Part shown: one piece after another, positions 8,409 through 20,189 of the stretch
Numbering within the stretch: the stretch's first letter is position 1
Layout of the letters: every line of letters starts with the position of its first letter
Assembly (NCBI RefSeq): GCF_900143265.1
Contig: NZ_FRDJ01000003.1
Location: 146,108-210,107, forward strand
DNA length: 64,000 nucleotides
Direction: 5' to 3'
From: Fervidobacterium gondwanense DSM 13020
Lineage (GTDB): Bacteria > Thermotogota > Thermotogae > Thermotogales > Fervidobacteriaceae
The notes under the pieces: model-generated
The model's input: the letters and a program-made list of their open reading frames with translations, nothing else
Database searches by the model: none
Told to the model about the DNA's origin: nothing
Position numbers and translations under genes: made by a program

Positions 8409-9482
8409 ATGAAGATTTTGGTTATAAATCCAGGCGCAACGAGTACCAAGATCGCTGTCTTTGAAGACAAAAATAAGGTTATCCAGGAAACACTCCAACA
8501 TTCTGTCGAAGAACTCGATAAATACAAATCTGTAATGGACCAAAAAGATATGAGGGCAAAGGCTATATTAGACTTTCTTTCAAAGAATTCACTGAAAATC
8601 GAAGATCTTGATGCAATAGCGGCACGTGGTGGAATACTGCCACCTGTTGAAGGTGGAACTTACTTAGTCGATGAGAACATGGTTGATTATCTTGTTAATA
8701 GGACAAAAGTCCAACACGCATCGAATTTAGCTGCTGTTATAGGTTACGAACTTGCGAGTGGGGCATCGAAAAACATACCTGTGTACATAACTGACCCCGT
8801 TAGTGTTGATGAAATGATTCCAGAAGCACGTTTATCAGGAATAAAGGATATAGAAAGAAAAAGCCTTTCACATATTTCAAACATGCGGGCAGTTGGCATA
8901 AGAATTGCAGAAGAATTGGGAAAAAAGTTCAACGAATTGAATATGGTGATTGCCCATCTTGGGAGTGGCATATCAGTTGCACCTTTTGAAAAAGGTAGAA
9001 TGATAGATGTCAACAACGCCAATGACGAAGGTCCTTTCAGTGTTGAGAGAACAGGTGAACTGCCAGTTGGTGATGTTGTTAAGCTTGCTTACTCAGGTGA
9101 GTACACCAAAGATCAGATGAAAAGGATGTTTATTGGAAAAGGCGGGCTTGTTGCCTACCTTGGGACAAACGATTTGCGAGAAGCTTTCAGAATGGCAGAA
9201 AGTGATCCGAAAGCCCTTGAAGTGATTGAAGCAATGGCTTATCAAATTGCACAAGAAATCGGAGCAATGTGTGTATCATTAAAAGGAAAAGTAGATGCAA
9301 TCGTCCTTACTGGGGGGATGGCATACAGCGAAAGGTTTGTAGAAATGATAAGGTCATATATATACAAATTCGGCCCTATATTTGTGGTTCCAGGTGAAAT
9401 GGAAATGGAAGCGTTGGCTTATGGAGCCCTGCGTGTGCTCATAGGGGAAGAACTACCAAAGGTGTGGAGGGATGAGAGATGA
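8409..9482 (+). CDS. buk: Butyrate kinase
   Basis: Acyl phosphate + ADP to carboxylate + ATP; in this setting probably butyrate or branched-chain acyl phosphates. 357 residues of the acetate/butyrate kinase (ASKHA) fold: phosphate-1 motif INPGATSTK at 6-14, ARGGILPPVEGGTY near 76, HLGSGIS near 178, VDVNNA and VLTGGMAYS near 300. It starts 2 nt after the aminotransferase stop and overlaps ptb by 4 nt. A second, frameshifted copy lies beyond ptb. Confidence 0.92.
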   Translation: MKILVINPGATSTKIAVFEDKNKVIQETLQHSVEELDKYKSVMDQKDMRAKAILDFLSKNSLKIEDLDAIAARGGILPPVEGGTYLVDENMVDYLVNRTKVQHASNLAAVIGYELASGASKNIPVYITDPVSVDEMIPEARLSGIKDIERKSLSHISNMRAVGIRIAEELGKKFNELNMVIAHLGSGISVAPFEKGRMIDVNNANDEGPFSVERTGELPVGDVVKLAYSGEYTKDQMKRMFIGKGGLVAYLGTNDLREAFRMAESDPKALEVIEAMAYQIAQEIGAMCVSLKGKVDAIVLTGGMAYSERFVEMIRSYIYKFGPIFVVPGEMEMEALAYGALRVLIGEELPKVWRDER

Positions 9483-10369
9483 AAAAGCTCTCTGAACTAC
9501 TTGATAAGGCAAAAGCCAATGGAAAAAAGGTCGTCGCAGTTGCGGCAGCAGATGACGAAGTAGTACTTAAAGCTGTTGAAATGGCATACAATGAAGGGAT
9601 CGTTGACGCTATTTTGTTCGGTAACAAAGAAAAAATAGAAAAAGCTGCCAAAAATGCTAACGTTAATCTATCGAATTTTGAAGTTATAGATTCCAATGCT
9701 CCAGCTGATGATGCTGTTAAAGCTGTTGTTAATGGGAAAGCTCACTTTGTCATGAAAGGAAACATAAAGACTGGAGATTTGATGAAAGCGGTGTTAAAAG
9801 ATGAGTACAATCTCAAAACAGGAAGAACGATGTCACTTGTGAGTATATTCGAGACACCACTTTATCACAAGCTCTTGGTTGTTAGTGACGCCGGGATGAC
9901 TATCGCACCTGATCTTGAGCAGAAAGTACATTTAATTGAGAACTCAGTGCTTGTTGCAAGGAAGGCTGTTGGCGTTGAAAAACCAAAAGTTGCAATACTT
10001 GGGGCGATAGAAGTAGTGAATCCAAAGATGGAAGCGACAGTTCATGCTGCGTTGCTTTCAAAGATGAACGAGAGAGGACAGATTAAGGGCTGTATTGTTG
10101 ACGGACCATTCGCGTTGGACAATGCCGTTTCTAAAGAAGCCGCCGAACACAAAGGAATCGTAAGCCCTGTTGCTGGGGATGCTGACGTTTTGATCATGCC
10201 AGATATTGAAGCCGGTAACATCTTCTACAAAGGAATGGTATTCCTTGCAGGTGCGAAGGTTGCATCAGCGATAATAGGTGCTAAGTGCCCCGTCGCTCTA
10301 ACTTCTCGAGCAGACAGTGATGAAACAAAGCTATTATCTATTGCTCTTACATGTTTGATGGTTGAGTAG
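9479..10369 (+). CDS. ptb: Phosphate butyryltransferase
   Basis: Interconverts acyl-CoA + phosphate and acyl phosphate + CoA. 296 residues of the phosphate acetyl/butyryltransferase family: KKVVAVAAADDEVVLKAV at the N-terminus, MKGNIKTGDLMKAVL near 99, VSDAGM, AILGAIEVVNPKM, and the C-terminal DVLIMPDIEAGNIFYK. It overlaps buk by 4 nt (start has GGAGGGA), so translation is coupled. With buk it turns acyl-CoA from the downstream 2-oxoacid oxidoreductase into acid plus ATP. Confidence 0.92.
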   Translation: MKKLSELLDKAKANGKKVVAVAAADDEVVLKAVEMAYNEGIVDAILFGNKEKIEKAAKNANVNLSNFEVIDSNAPADDAVKAVVNGKAHFVMKGNIKTGDLMKAVLKDEYNLKTGRTMSLVSIFETPLYHKLLVVSDAGMTIAPDLEQKVHLIENSVLVARKAVGVEKPKVAILGAIEVVNPKMEATVHAALLSKMNERGQIKGCIVDGPFALDNAVSKEAAEHKGIVSPVAGDADVLIMPDIEAGNIFYKGMVFLAGAKVASAIIGAKCPVALTSRADSDETKLLSIALTCLMVE

Positions 10370-10399
10370 TAACTACTTTATGAAGGTGGTGTGCATAAA

Positions 10400-11486
<1,087 letters not shown>

Positions 11487-11502
11487 AAAGGAAGTTAATC
11501 TA

Positions 11503-12147
11503 ATGGCGAAAAATTACGCGTTTATAGGATTATTTGGAAGCGGTAAGACAGAAGTTGCAATAAACTGGGCATTAAGATTGAAAGAAGAATACGATAAAGT
11601 GGCGATCATAGATGGAGATATAATTTCACCTTACTTTAGAACAAGAGACGTTGCCGAAGAACTTGAAGAGATGGGCATAGTACCTGTGTATCCGAGAGGA
11701 GCTTTGAGGAATGCAGACTTGCCGATAATAACCGGTGCAGCTATTGGTTATTTGTCGAATCCAGAGTACAAGACCGTTATGGACGTCGGTGGAGAAGAGA
11801 ACGGCGTAGTTGTGCTGGGATACGTAAAGCCATACCTCGGAGACGTCGAAATAAGCATGGTTGTAAACATAGCAAGGCCATTTTCTTCAACAGTAGATGG
11901 AATTATAAGGGCGTACGAACAGCTGAAACGAGTCGCAAGGATTAAGGTAGATTACCTCATTAATAACGCAAATCTGTCTTACGAAACCACACCAGAACTT
12001 ATATCGAAAGGCGAAGAAATACTTAGCAAAGTCTCAGAGGTTATAGAAGTTCCTGTCAAATTCACCGTGATACCAGAGTTCGTAAGTGAAAATGGTTTCA
12101 GGTATCCGATATTCAAAATTAAGCGTTTCATGAAAATGGAGATTTGA
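11503..12147 (+). CDS. P-loop NTPase of unknown role
   Basis: 214 residues opening with MAKNYAFIGLFGSGKTEVA, a clear Walker A (GLFGSGKT) and a CobQ/SIMIBI-like look: VAIIDGDIISPYFRTRD resembles the switch region of ArsA/MinD-type ATPases, MDVGGEENG is a possible Walker B, and VDYLINNANLSYET the base-recognition strand. I do not recognise a named function. Its fixed place between butyrate kinase and the oxidoreductase subunits suggests a role in assembling or regulating that enzyme, which is inference. Confidence 0.75.
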   Translation: MAKNYAFIGLFGSGKTEVAINWALRLKEEYDKVAIIDGDIISPYFRTRDVAEELEEMGIVPVYPRGALRNADLPIITGAAIGYLSNPEYKTVMDVGGEENGVVVLGYVKPYLGDVEISMVVNIARPFSSTVDGIIRAYEQLKRVARIKVDYLINNANLSYETTPELISKGEEILSKVSEVIEVPVKFTVIPEFVSENGFRYPIFKIKRFMKMEI

Positions 12148-12165
12148 GAAGGAGGATGAGCCTAT

Positions 12166-12396
12166 ATGCCAAAGGTAAAAGGACGCATCGAGATCGACCA
12201 GGAAAGGTGTAAAGGTTGTGGATTGTGCATAAGTGTATGTCCAATGAAGGTAATAGAATTCAGCGATGGTTTCAACGCTAAGGGATATCATCCCGCCGAA
12301 GCGAAATATGTCGATAAGTGTATAGCCTGCGGTTTTTGCTATAACATGTGTCCAGATGTTTGCATAACGGTCTACAGAGATAAAGAAAGCGCATAA
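12166..12396 (+). CDS. 2[4Fe-4S] ferredoxin subunit (delta) of 2-oxoacid:ferredoxin oxidoreductase
   Basis: 76 residues with two cluster motifs, CKGCGLCISVCP and CIACGFCYNMCP, each giving three Cys plus a remote Cys-Pro for two 4Fe-4S clusters. Followed at once by alpha, beta and gamma subunits of a 2-oxoacid oxidoreductase, so it is the electron-transfer subunit rather than a free ferredoxin. The start ATG is preceded by AAGGAGG. Confidence 0.9.
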   Translation: MPKVKGRIEIDQERCKGCGLCISVCPMKVIEFSDGFNAKGYHPAEAKYVDKCIACGFCYNMCPDVCITVYRDKESA

Positions 12397-12430
12397 GTGA
12401 AAATAGCAAAGAATGAGGAGGGAAATAGAA

Positions 12431-13489
12431 ATGGAACGAGTGCTTGTGAAAGGAACAGAAGCGATAGGTGAGGCAGCAATAAGAGCTGGTTGTAGATTGT
12501 TTTTCGGTTATCCAATAACGCCGCAAAACGAATTACCAGAATACATGTCAAAGAGAATGCCAGAAGTGGACGGTACTTTCTTGCAGACAGAAAGTGAAGT
12601 TGCAACGATCAACATGGTTTACGGCGCTGCGTGTACAGGCACAAGGGTGATGACATCGACATCTTCGCCTGGATACAGCCTCATGCAGGAAGGTGTTTCG
12701 TATATGGCTTGTGCTGAGCTTCCAGCTGTTCTTGTGAACGTTGTTAGAGGTGGACCAGGCTTGGGAGATATTCAACCATCACAAGGAGATTATTGGCAGG
12801 CAACAAAAGGTGGTGGCCACGGAGATTACAAACTTATAGTCCTTGCTCCATCAACAGTTCAAGAAGCGGTTGACCTTACATACCTTGCATTTGACCTTGC
12901 CGACGAGTACAGGAACCCCGTGCTCATAATTGCCGACGGAGTCATCGGACAGATGATGGAGCCAGTAACATTCCCAGAATTTAGAGATTTGAACACTCTT
13001 CCAAAGCACGAAGATTGGGCGTTGACAGGTGCTGCTGGAAGAGAAAAGCATATAGTTGTTTCATTTGATATAGATCCATACGTTTTGGAAAAGATGAATC
13101 TTAAATTGATTGAGAAGTTTAAGACAATCGAAGCCAAAGAAAAACGATGGGAAGAATACAAATTAGAAGACGCAGAAATAGTGATTACCGCTTTTGGTAC
13201 CGTTGGTAGGATTGCTAAGAGTGTAGTTGAACAGGCAAGAAGAGAAGGTATAAAAGCTGGCTTACTCAGACCAATTACGCTGTGGCCATTCCCATACGAG
13301 AGACTCGAAGAAATTGCAAAAGGCAAGAAGTTAATATTCGATGTTGAAATGAACATGGGACAGATGCTCGAAGATGTGAGACTTGCTGTGAAAGATCACG
13401 CACCGATTGAATACTACGGAAGACTTGGTGGAGTAGTTCCTACTCCAGATGAGATACTCCAAGCCCTCAAATCTAAGCTCGGGAGGTAA
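12431..13489 (+). CDS. vorB: 2-oxoacid:ferredoxin oxidoreductase alpha subunit (VorB/KorA type)
   Basis: Part of the CoA- and TPP-dependent enzyme that oxidatively decarboxylates 2-oxoacids to acyl-CoA and reduced ferredoxin. The ATG at 12431 is chosen over 12413 because GAGGAGGG lies between them. 352 residues: [14 protein letters not shown] at the N-terminus, [30 protein letters not shown], the domain II swap near 170 and a transketolase C-terminal-like domain from about 240. Butyrate-kinase neighbours favour branched-chain or 2-oxobutyrate-type substrates (VOR), though KOR cannot be excluded. Confidence 0.88.
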   Translation: MERVLVKGTEAIGEAAIRAGCRLFFGYPITPQNELPEYMSKRMPEVDGTFLQTESEVATINMVYGAACTGTRVMTSTSSPGYSLMQEGVSYMACAELPAVLVNVVRGGPGLGDIQPSQGDYWQATKGGGHGDYKLIVLAPSTVQEAVDLTYLAFDLADEYRNPVLIIADGVIGQMMEPVTFPEFRDLNTLPKHEDWALTGAAGREKHIVVSFDIDPYVLEKMNLKLIEKFKTIEAKEKRWEEYKLEDAEIVITAFGTVGRIAKSVVEQARREGIKAGLLRPITLWPFPYERLEEIAKGKKLIFDVEMNMGQMLEDVRLAVKDHAPIEYYGRLGGVVPTPDEILQALKSKLGR

Positions 13490-13494
13490 TGAAT

Positions 13495-14250
13495 ATGGCA
13501 TTTGAAGTGATATTGAAAAGACCAGAAAGCTTAACTCAAAGAGAATTCACATACTGTCCGGGATGTACACACGGAATTATACACAGACTCATTGCAGAAG
13601 TAATTGATGAATTAGGTATAAGAGAAAAGACTCTGGCAGTTGCACCAATCGGATGTTCAGTTTTTGCATACCAATTTTTCAACACTGATGCAACAGTTGC
13701 GGCACACGGTAGGGCCCCTGCTGTTGCAACTGGTATGAAAAGAGCAAGACCAGACCTCTACGTCTTTACGTACCAAGGAGATGGTGACTTGGCAGCAATC
13801 GGTACAGCTGAGATAGTTCACGCAGCTAATAGAGGTGAGAAGATTACAACGATATTCGTGAATAATGCTATCTACGGAATGACTGGTGGTCAGATGGCAC
13901 CAACTACGTTACTTGGCATGAAAACAACAACAACTCCATATGGAAGAAGTGCCACAAACGATGGTTACCCACTTCACGTTTCTGAAGTAATTAAGGAAGC
14001 AAGAGGGGTAGCTTTCTTAGCTCGAACAAAGGTAAATACACCTCAAGATGTTCAAAAAACGAAGAAAGCCATAAAGAAAGCGTTCTTAGCACAAGTCAAA
14101 GGTCTTGGGTTTGGCATGGTTGAAGTTCTTTCAACATGTCCGACAAACTGGGGAATCGACCCTGTATCTTCACTCAAGTGGCTTGAAGAACACATGGTAC
14201 CTGAATATCCTCTTGGAGTATTCGTTGACAAGGTAGGGGATGAAAAATGA
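13495..14250 (+). CDS. vorA: 2-oxoacid:ferredoxin oxidoreductase beta subunit (TPP-binding)
   Basis: 251 residues. Carries [12 protein letters not shown] near residue 17 (substrate/cluster loop), [10 protein letters not shown] near 65 and the TPP/Mg site GDGDLAAIG...[11 protein letters not shown] around 90-130. The start at ATG 13495 is preferred because GGAGG is 7 nt upstream; ATG 13489 is too close to it. It begins 5 nt after the alpha stop and overlaps gamma by ATGA. Confidence 0.9.
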   Translation: MAFEVILKRPESLTQREFTYCPGCTHGIIHRLIAEVIDELGIREKTLAVAPIGCSVFAYQFFNTDATVAAHGRAPAVATGMKRARPDLYVFTYQGDGDLAAIGTAEIVHAANRGEKITTIFVNNAIYGMTGGQMAPTTLLGMKTTTTPYGRSATNDGYPLHVSEVIKEARGVAFLARTKVNTPQDVQKTKKAIKKAFLAQVKGLGFGMVEVLSTCPTNWGIDPVSSLKWLEEHMVPEYPLGVFVDKVGDEK

Positions 14251-14795
14251 CAACAAGGATGATATTTGCCGGTTTTGGTGGACAAGGTGTCATGTTGATG
14301 GGTCAGATAATCTCGTTGGCTGGTATGATTCAAGGCAAGAACGTTACTTGGATGCCATCTTACGGTCCTGAGATGCGCGGTGGAACCGCTAATTGTACAG
14401 TGGTGATAAGCGATGAGCCAGTTGCATCGCCGGTGACTGACAAAGCCGAAGTTATTGTTGCAATGAACATACCTTCCTTGCTTAAATTTGAATCGCACGT
14501 TGAGAAAGATGGTTTCTTATTCTTAAACGAATCCGTTATAGACAGAGAAGCACATAGAAATGACATCAGCATTGTAAAAGTTCCATGTAACGAAATTGCC
14601 GATGAGCTCGGAAACTTAAAAGTCGCAAACATGGTTATGCTTGGTGCTGTTGTAGGTGCGACAAATGTCGTTGATGCTGAAAGTATTTTTAAGGCTCTCG
14701 AAAAGAAGTTAAGCGGAGGAAAAGCTTCACTCATAGAAGTAAACAAACAGGCAATTCTAAAAGGAATGGAAATTGCTAAGAATTCTTTTAAATGA
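14247..14795 (+). CDS. 2-oxoacid:ferredoxin oxidoreductase gamma subunit
   Basis: 182 residues with [15 protein letters not shown], the glycine-rich opening of the pyruvate/2-oxoacid oxidoreductase gamma domain, [14 protein letters not shown] and [12 protein letters not shown]. It overlaps the beta gene by 4 nt. Last gene of the operon. The set delta-alpha-beta-gamma is complete, so a four-subunit enzyme is expected. Confidence 0.9.
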   Translation: MTTRMIFAGFGGQGVMLMGQIISLAGMIQGKNVTWMPSYGPEMRGGTANCTVVISDEPVASPVTDKAEVIVAMNIPSLLKFESHVEKDGFLFLNESVIDREAHRNDISIVKVPCNEIADELGNLKVANMVMLGAVVGATNVVDAESIFKALEKKLSGGKASLIEVNKQAILKGMEIAKNSFK

Positions 14796-14846
14796 TTACT
14801 TGCTTATCGTTTCAACTAAGGCGGATGAGATAGATACGGGCATTAT

Positions 14847-14876
14847 GCCGGGGAATATTCCCCGGTATTTTTTTTG
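14847..14876 (+). terminator. Intrinsic terminator of the oxidation operon
   Basis: A perfect 9-bp palindromic stem (14848-14865, ccggggaat/attccccgg) runs into eight T residues (14868-14875). Confidence 0.92.
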
Positions 14877-14889
14877 TTTATACAATTTG

Positions 14890-14898
14890 TGCTATAAT
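14890..14898 (+). promoter_or_regulatory. Extended -10 promoter for the beta-barrel gene
   Basis: TGC-TATAAT: exact -10 with the TGn extension. The -35 position overlaps the T-tract of the preceding terminator (TTTTTT), so recognition likely rests on the extended -10. Start expected near 14905, leader about 57 nt. Confidence 0.6.
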
Positions 14899-14962
14899 CT
14901 AGATGTCACATTGAACGAAAATATTTTGTACACAGTCTAATAAGTACAGGAGGTGTTCAAAT

Positions 14963-16126
14963 ATGGGAAAAGTGAAAGTATTCGTACTGATTTCTATTTT
15001 ATTTGTAGCTGTTTACGGCTTTTCGGATTTTTACTTGAACGTTGGGACTCTTCAAATAGGTAATGAGAATTACATGGTTTACGAGTTTGGTCCAGAGTTT
15101 ACCGTTGGACCTTTAACGCTCGGAATTACCTTGACTACTTATGCTACTGATTTGACAACTGGTAACTTCTATTTTGGTTATCCCGGAGCTCAACAACCAA
15201 GTACTAACATCGTCGATGGTATTAACATTACAGCCTTAGGTCTTGATCTTGGGAGTTTTTGGTTCAGATACGGAAGGATGAGACCAATTACTTATGGCAT
15301 GGGATTTGTTTTCAATGGATACGTTGTACCTGATATAAGGGTTCTAGATTTAGGAGTTCGATTTGGTGAGACAAACTTGTCGGTTCACATTCCGTATCAA
15401 ATCGCCCAGCTTTCGAATTTTACAACTCTTCAATCAGATTCACTCTACACTGGGATGCTAAGTTCAAAACTTTTGATGTTTGATTTGTCAGTATTTGGAG
15501 GAGTAGAGATTGGGTCTGAATCACCAAGTGCAACACCTTTGCAATACGCTGCAGGTGTGTCGTTAACTAAGGAGATATTTGGTATATCATTAGGAGCAGA
15601 AGCAGATATCCAATATTGGAAAGATGGTACAATTGGTTATGGTGCATTCGCAGGCGCTTATGGAAATTTCGGAGTTCTCCAATTAGTAGCAGGACCATAT
15701 ATGACAACTGATGGTTTCTCTCCGTGGCTTATCGGAAGGAATTATAGAACACTTAGATTGAGTAACGATTTTGGACCTGAAACGTACAAGGCTGAGCTGG
15801 GTTACATAGTAAGCCTTGGATTCACTCTCAGTCCTTATGGAAAGGCTTCAGCATCATTAAAAGGGAATTTCGAAGGAAAAATGACACTTTCAGGAGAAGG
15901 TGTAGTCAATATTCCAGCAATTGGCGGTACCAATGGACTCGTACTGTACGGATATCTGTACGATGAGACACCATTCGAAGATGGACAGTTCTTTGATCCA
16001 AATACGCAGGCAAGATTAACAATAGCTTATCCTGTGTTTGGAAGTTTCTACGCCGGAGTTAAATATATTTGGGAAAATCAGGAGTGGAAACAAACAGCTT
16101 TCGTTGGCGGAAGTGCAAATTTCTAA
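14963..16126 (+). CDS. Outer-envelope beta-barrel protein
   Basis: 387 residues. Signal peptide MGKVKVFVLISILFVAVYGF, then amphipathic strands rich in Gly, Phe, Tyr and Asn, repeated LxLGxxF-like strands and a terminal phenylalanine (GGSANF). This is the profile of an outer-membrane porin-like or OmpA-barrel protein; Thermotogota toga membranes carry many. No sequence motif names a substrate. Monocistronic: strong SD (AGGAGGTG), own promoter, next gene is a tRNA with its own promoter. Confidence 0.7.
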   Translation: MGKVKVFVLISILFVAVYGFSDFYLNVGTLQIGNENYMVYEFGPEFTVGPLTLGITLTTYATDLTTGNFYFGYPGAQQPSTNIVDGINITALGLDLGSFWFRYGRMRPITYGMGFVFNGYVVPDIRVLDLGVRFGETNLSVHIPYQIAQLSNFTTLQSDSLYTGMLSSKLLMFDLSVFGGVEIGSESPSATPLQYAAGVSLTKEIFGISLGAEADIQYWKDGTIGYGAFAGAYGNFGVLQLVAGPYMTTDGFSPWLIGRNYRTLRLSNDFGPETYKAELGYIVSLGFTLSPYGKASASLKGNFEGKMTLSGEGVVNIPAIGGTNGLVLYGYLYDETPFEDGQFFDPNTQARLTIAYPVFGSFYAGVKYIWENQEWKQTAFVGGSANF

Positions 16127-16173
16127 TAAGTTAATTCTCAAATCTAAAGACAGCACGTCTGTGCTCAGGATAC

Positions 16174-16202
16174 TTGAAAACTTTTAACTACTGTGATATA
16201 AT
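16174..16202 (+). promoter_or_regulatory. Promoter of tRNA-Gly
   Basis: TTGAAA (16174-16179), 17-nt spacer, TATAAT (16197-16202) with a TGA extension. Transcription would start about 10 nt before the tRNA. Confidence 0.8.
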
Positions 16203-16219
16203 AAATAATGAAGTCATAG

Positions 16220-17926
<1,707 letters not shown>

Positions 17927-17959
17927 TTTCTATTGAATCATATGAAATTGGAAAAGCAC

Positions 17960-17984
17960 AGGGGAGATATACTCTCCCCTTTTT
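17960..17984 (+). terminator. Intrinsic terminator of guaB
   Basis: Stem ggggaga (17961-17967) with tctcccc (17973-17979), loop of five, then TTTTT. It sits 4 nt before the convergent gene end, so it mainly serves guaB. Confidence 0.85.
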
Positions 17985-17987
17985 CAA

Positions 17988-18299
17988 TTAATTCCAATCT
18001 CTTTTCCTCTTACCAGAAATGATGAACTTTAAACCAATTTCAATTAACCCTGCTGCGATGATAGCTACCACAAATTCCCAGAATCCCATTTTGATGTAAT
18101 CTAGAGATTGTACGACAATTAGTCCACCGAGTATGGCAAGACCTACACCGTTTGGAAAACTTTTTATCATGCTGATAATACCGCCCGCCAGTGCAATGGC
18201 ACCGAAAATAAGCCACACTGGGGAAGTAATTGAAAATACAACGCTAAGTAGTATAAAAACACCAGCCGTAACCAAAATAACGCCCCAGAACACATTCAT
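17988..18299 (-). CDS. Small polytopic membrane protein (LiaI/DUF5668-like)
   Basis: About 103 residues, nearly all hydrophobic, with three to four transmembrane helices (WGVILVTAGVFILLSVVF, SPVWLIFGAIALAGGIISM, GVGLAILGGLIVVQSL, FVVAIIAAGLIEIGLKF) and a basic tail GKRKRDWN. This is the layout of LiaI/LiaF-N-like envelope-stress membrane proteins. ATG 18299 is preferred to GTG 18302 by spacing from AAGGGG. Last gene of the DUF2089 operon, 8 nt after the polymer-forming protein gene. Confidence 0.55.
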   Translation of the reverse strand: MNVFWGVILVTAGVFILLSVVFSITSPVWLIFGAIALAGGIISMIKSFPNGVGLAILGGLIVVQSLDYIKMGFWEFVVAIIAAGLIEIGLKFIISGKRKRDWN

Positions 18300-18307
18300 C
18301 ACACCCC

Positions 18308-19264
18308 TTACTCTATTTTTTGTATTGGATTTCCAGTCAGTTCTTCGTAATCGAATTCTCTTGCCTTGATGCTTCCAGAATTGCTTATATATTCTGTAAA
18401 CAGTTTCTCCGTGTATATTGTACCACTATTTTCAACATCTTCAGCATGCATACTTTCAGATGATATCTTCCCAGAATTCGTGATATTTTCAATATTCAAG
18501 TTCCTGGCATCTATTTCTCCGCTATTCTCAATATTCTCACCAACAAACGTCTCTGTCTTGATTAAACCATTGTTTTGAAGTTCTTCAAAATTCAAAGTTT
18601 TGGCGACAATTGTGCCATTACTAACCACATTTTCTGCTGTAATTTCGTCAGAAGTAATCGAACCGCTACTTGAAACCATAAATTCTTCTGTGGAGATCTT
18701 CCGTGCAAAAAGTTTCCCAGTTACGATAAGTGTTTCGCACACTACATCATCTGCATGAAGAACCCCATTCACAACAATTCTGTCCTTCTTGTAACGTTCG
18801 GTCTTCATCTCTCCATCTATTATTGAATTTTCTCCAAATGTTATGTTCTTTGCAAATTTCTCAACGAATGGAACTTCAAAAGATACTATGTTACGTTTAC
18901 CTCTTATTGTTGGCGTGCCCTCCTCACTCGAAAGTACGAGATTTACATCGCCATCCACTTCTCCACCGCTCCATTTAACCTTTGTCCTTACAGCGTTAAT
19001 GTTTCCATGCACCTTGCCAGATATTTCTAATGTACTGTTGACAGTAGATACATTTCCAAATAGCTCTCCTCTTATAAATACTTTGCCATTTGTCACTGAT
19101 AAATTCTTCCGAACAACCTCACCTTCCGAAATCACGATTGTACTGTCGATTACTTCCTCAACGTGTTTGACTTCGGATTCGAATATTGCATTAATCAATT
19201 TTTCCGCATCTTCTGGTGTTATGTCTCCGCTTTCAACTGCCTCTAAAACTTTTCGCAGCTCCAT
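18308..19264 (-). CDS. Bactofilin-like beta-helix protein with N-terminal SHOCT-like module
   Basis: 318 residues from ATG 19264 (GAAGGTG at good spacing; GTG 19273 is possible). Residues 3-30 form a two-helix module, VLEAVESGDITPEDAEKLINAI, like the C-terminal module of DUF2089 proteins and the N-terminus of YvlB/LiaX-type proteins. Then come short strands with regular Gly/Asn turns (GKVFIRGELFGNVSTVNSTLEISGKVHGN), typical of polymer-forming bactofilin coils. The C-terminal third is a set of 16-residue tandem repeats. No signal peptide, so cytoplasmic or membrane-associated scaffold is inferred. Confidence 0.65.
   Translation of the reverse strand: MELRKVLEAVESGDITPEDAEKLINAIFESEVKHVEEVIDSTIVISEGEVVRKNLSVTNGKVFIRGELFGNVSTVNSTLEISGKVHGNINAVRTKVKWSGGEVDGDVNLVLSSEEGTPTIRGKRNIVSFEVPFVEKFAKNITFGENSIIDGEMKTERYKKDRIVVNGVLHADDVVCETLIVTGKLFARKISTEEFMVSSSGSITSDEITAENVVSNGTIVAKTLNFEELQNNGLIKTETFVGENIENSGEIDARNLNIENITNSGKISSESMHAEDVENSGTIYTEKLFTEYISNSGSIKAREFDYEELTGNPIQKIE
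18338..18625 (-). repeat. Protein-coding tandem repeat, 6 x 16 residues
   Basis: Six consecutive 16-residue units with the pattern xNSGxIxxxxxxxExI, e.g. ENSGEIDARNLNIENI, TNSGKISSESMHAEDV, ENSGTIYTEKLFTEYI. A weaker 15-residue unit precedes them. One unit per coil would make a regular right-handed beta-helix. The DNA copies have diverged, so this is an old protein repeat, not a recent DNA duplication. Confidence 0.8.
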
Positions 19265-19291
19265 AGTTTTCACCTTCCCCTTCTTGAGTCA

Positions 19292-19789
19292 TTAATCCTC
19301 TATCTTAATTCCCGAGAGTAATGGTCTTACAACAACGTTCTTTACTAAACCTATGATGCCACTGACAAAAAAGTTGTTAACTTCACTCACATTTCCTTCA
19401 ACAACCGGCTTGACACCTTTATAATTGCAACCGACCATTTGGAGATTACCACCAATACGTCCACCATTCCACGTTACGTTAGTCCCTACTAATTCAACAT
19501 TTTTTGTTACTTCACCTGAAAACACGACTTCTCCAAAAACAACTTGCAAAGAACCGACAAGTTTCCCGTTTATCACTGCTCGACCGTTTACAATCTCAAT
19601 ATTTCCTACGTATTCTTCACCTGTGTTTAAAACAAACTCTTTCCCTATAAAACTTTTCGATTTTTTTCTCCGATCAGATTCTTTAGATTGCTTAATTGCA
19701 AGGATAAGTTGCTCGGCGTCTTCAACTGTGATCTCCTTTCTTGCAAGCGCCTCAAGAATCGCCCTGATGTCATTCGGAAGTTCTCCCAT
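19292..19789 (-). CDS. Bactofilin-like protein with N-terminal SHOCT-like module
   Basis: 165 residues from ATG 19789 after AAGGGGTG. Residues 7-34 repeat the same module (ILEALARKEITVEDAEQLILAI) found in both neighbours; then a KKSKSF basic linker and a beta-rich domain with INGKLVGSLQVVFGEVVFSGEV and the motif VTWNGGRIGGNLQMVG, closely matching VKWSGGEVDGDVNLVL of the 318-residue protein next door. The two are paralogues, this one lacking the long repeat tail. It overlaps the DUF2089 gene by 20 nt, so translation is coupled. Confidence 0.65.
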   Translation of the reverse strand: MGELPNDIRAILEALARKEITVEDAEQLILAIKQSKESDRRKKSKSFIGKEFVLNTGEEYVGNIEIVNGRAVINGKLVGSLQVVFGEVVFSGEVTKNVELVGTNVTWNGGRIGGNLQMVGCNYKGVKPVVEGNVSEVNNFFVSGIIGLVKNVVVRPLLSGIKIED

Positions 19790-20171
19790 CTTCCTCACCC
19801 CTTCTCTGCTTTTTTAGAAGAGATATAGCTTCCTCGACAGTTATCTTCTTTTCCTTTAGCAGTTTGAACACATCTCCGGATTCCGACTCTTCCGAATCCG
19901 ATTCGATAGGAGTTAGACCCATCTTTTCGAGCACCTTATCAAGCCTGCCTCTCAACGCAAAGTAGCCAATACCGGTGAGCCTCTCCATCTCCTTTAAGTT
20001 TCCCTTTGTTCTTAAAAACATCATTATGAATTTCGTATCCTCTTCATCCAAATATGCGAAAGCTGGGGCATCAAAGTAACCACTAACCGTAACTCCATCG
20101 TCATCACATCTTAGCTGTATAACTTTCATTGGTTTCCCGCACACTGGACATCTGGGAAGCATATTCGCCAT
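19770..20171 (-). CDS. DUF2089-family regulator
   Basis: 133 residues. N-terminal degenerate zinc ribbon: CPVCGKPM then a lone Cys in QLRCDDDG, where family members usually have a second CxxC; the fourth ligand is missing. Residues 42-90 form a helix-turn-helix (LRTKGNLKEMERLTGIGYFALRGRLDKVLEKMGL), as in sigma-region-4-like domains. The C-terminus carries the SHOCT-like hairpin LLKEKKITVEEAISLLKK. First gene of a four-gene operon with its own strong promoter; probably regulates or senses through the shared module. Confidence 0.75.
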   Translation of the reverse strand: MANMLPRCPVCGKPMKVIQLRCDDDGVTVSGYFDAPAFAYLDEEDTKFIMMFLRTKGNLKEMERLTGIGYFALRGRLDKVLEKMGLTPIESDSEESESGDVFKLLKEKKITVEEAISLLKKQRRGEEDGRTSE

Positions 20172-20189
20172 ACAATCACCTCCAAAATA

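Noticed and set aside
12859..13356. 165-codon minus-strand frame inside the oxidoreductase alpha gene
   Set aside because: Antisense shadow of a conserved enzyme; no motif, no promoter.
16150..16166. Hairpin cagcacgtctgtgctc after the beta-barrel gene as terminator
   Set aside because: Five-base stem with no following T run.
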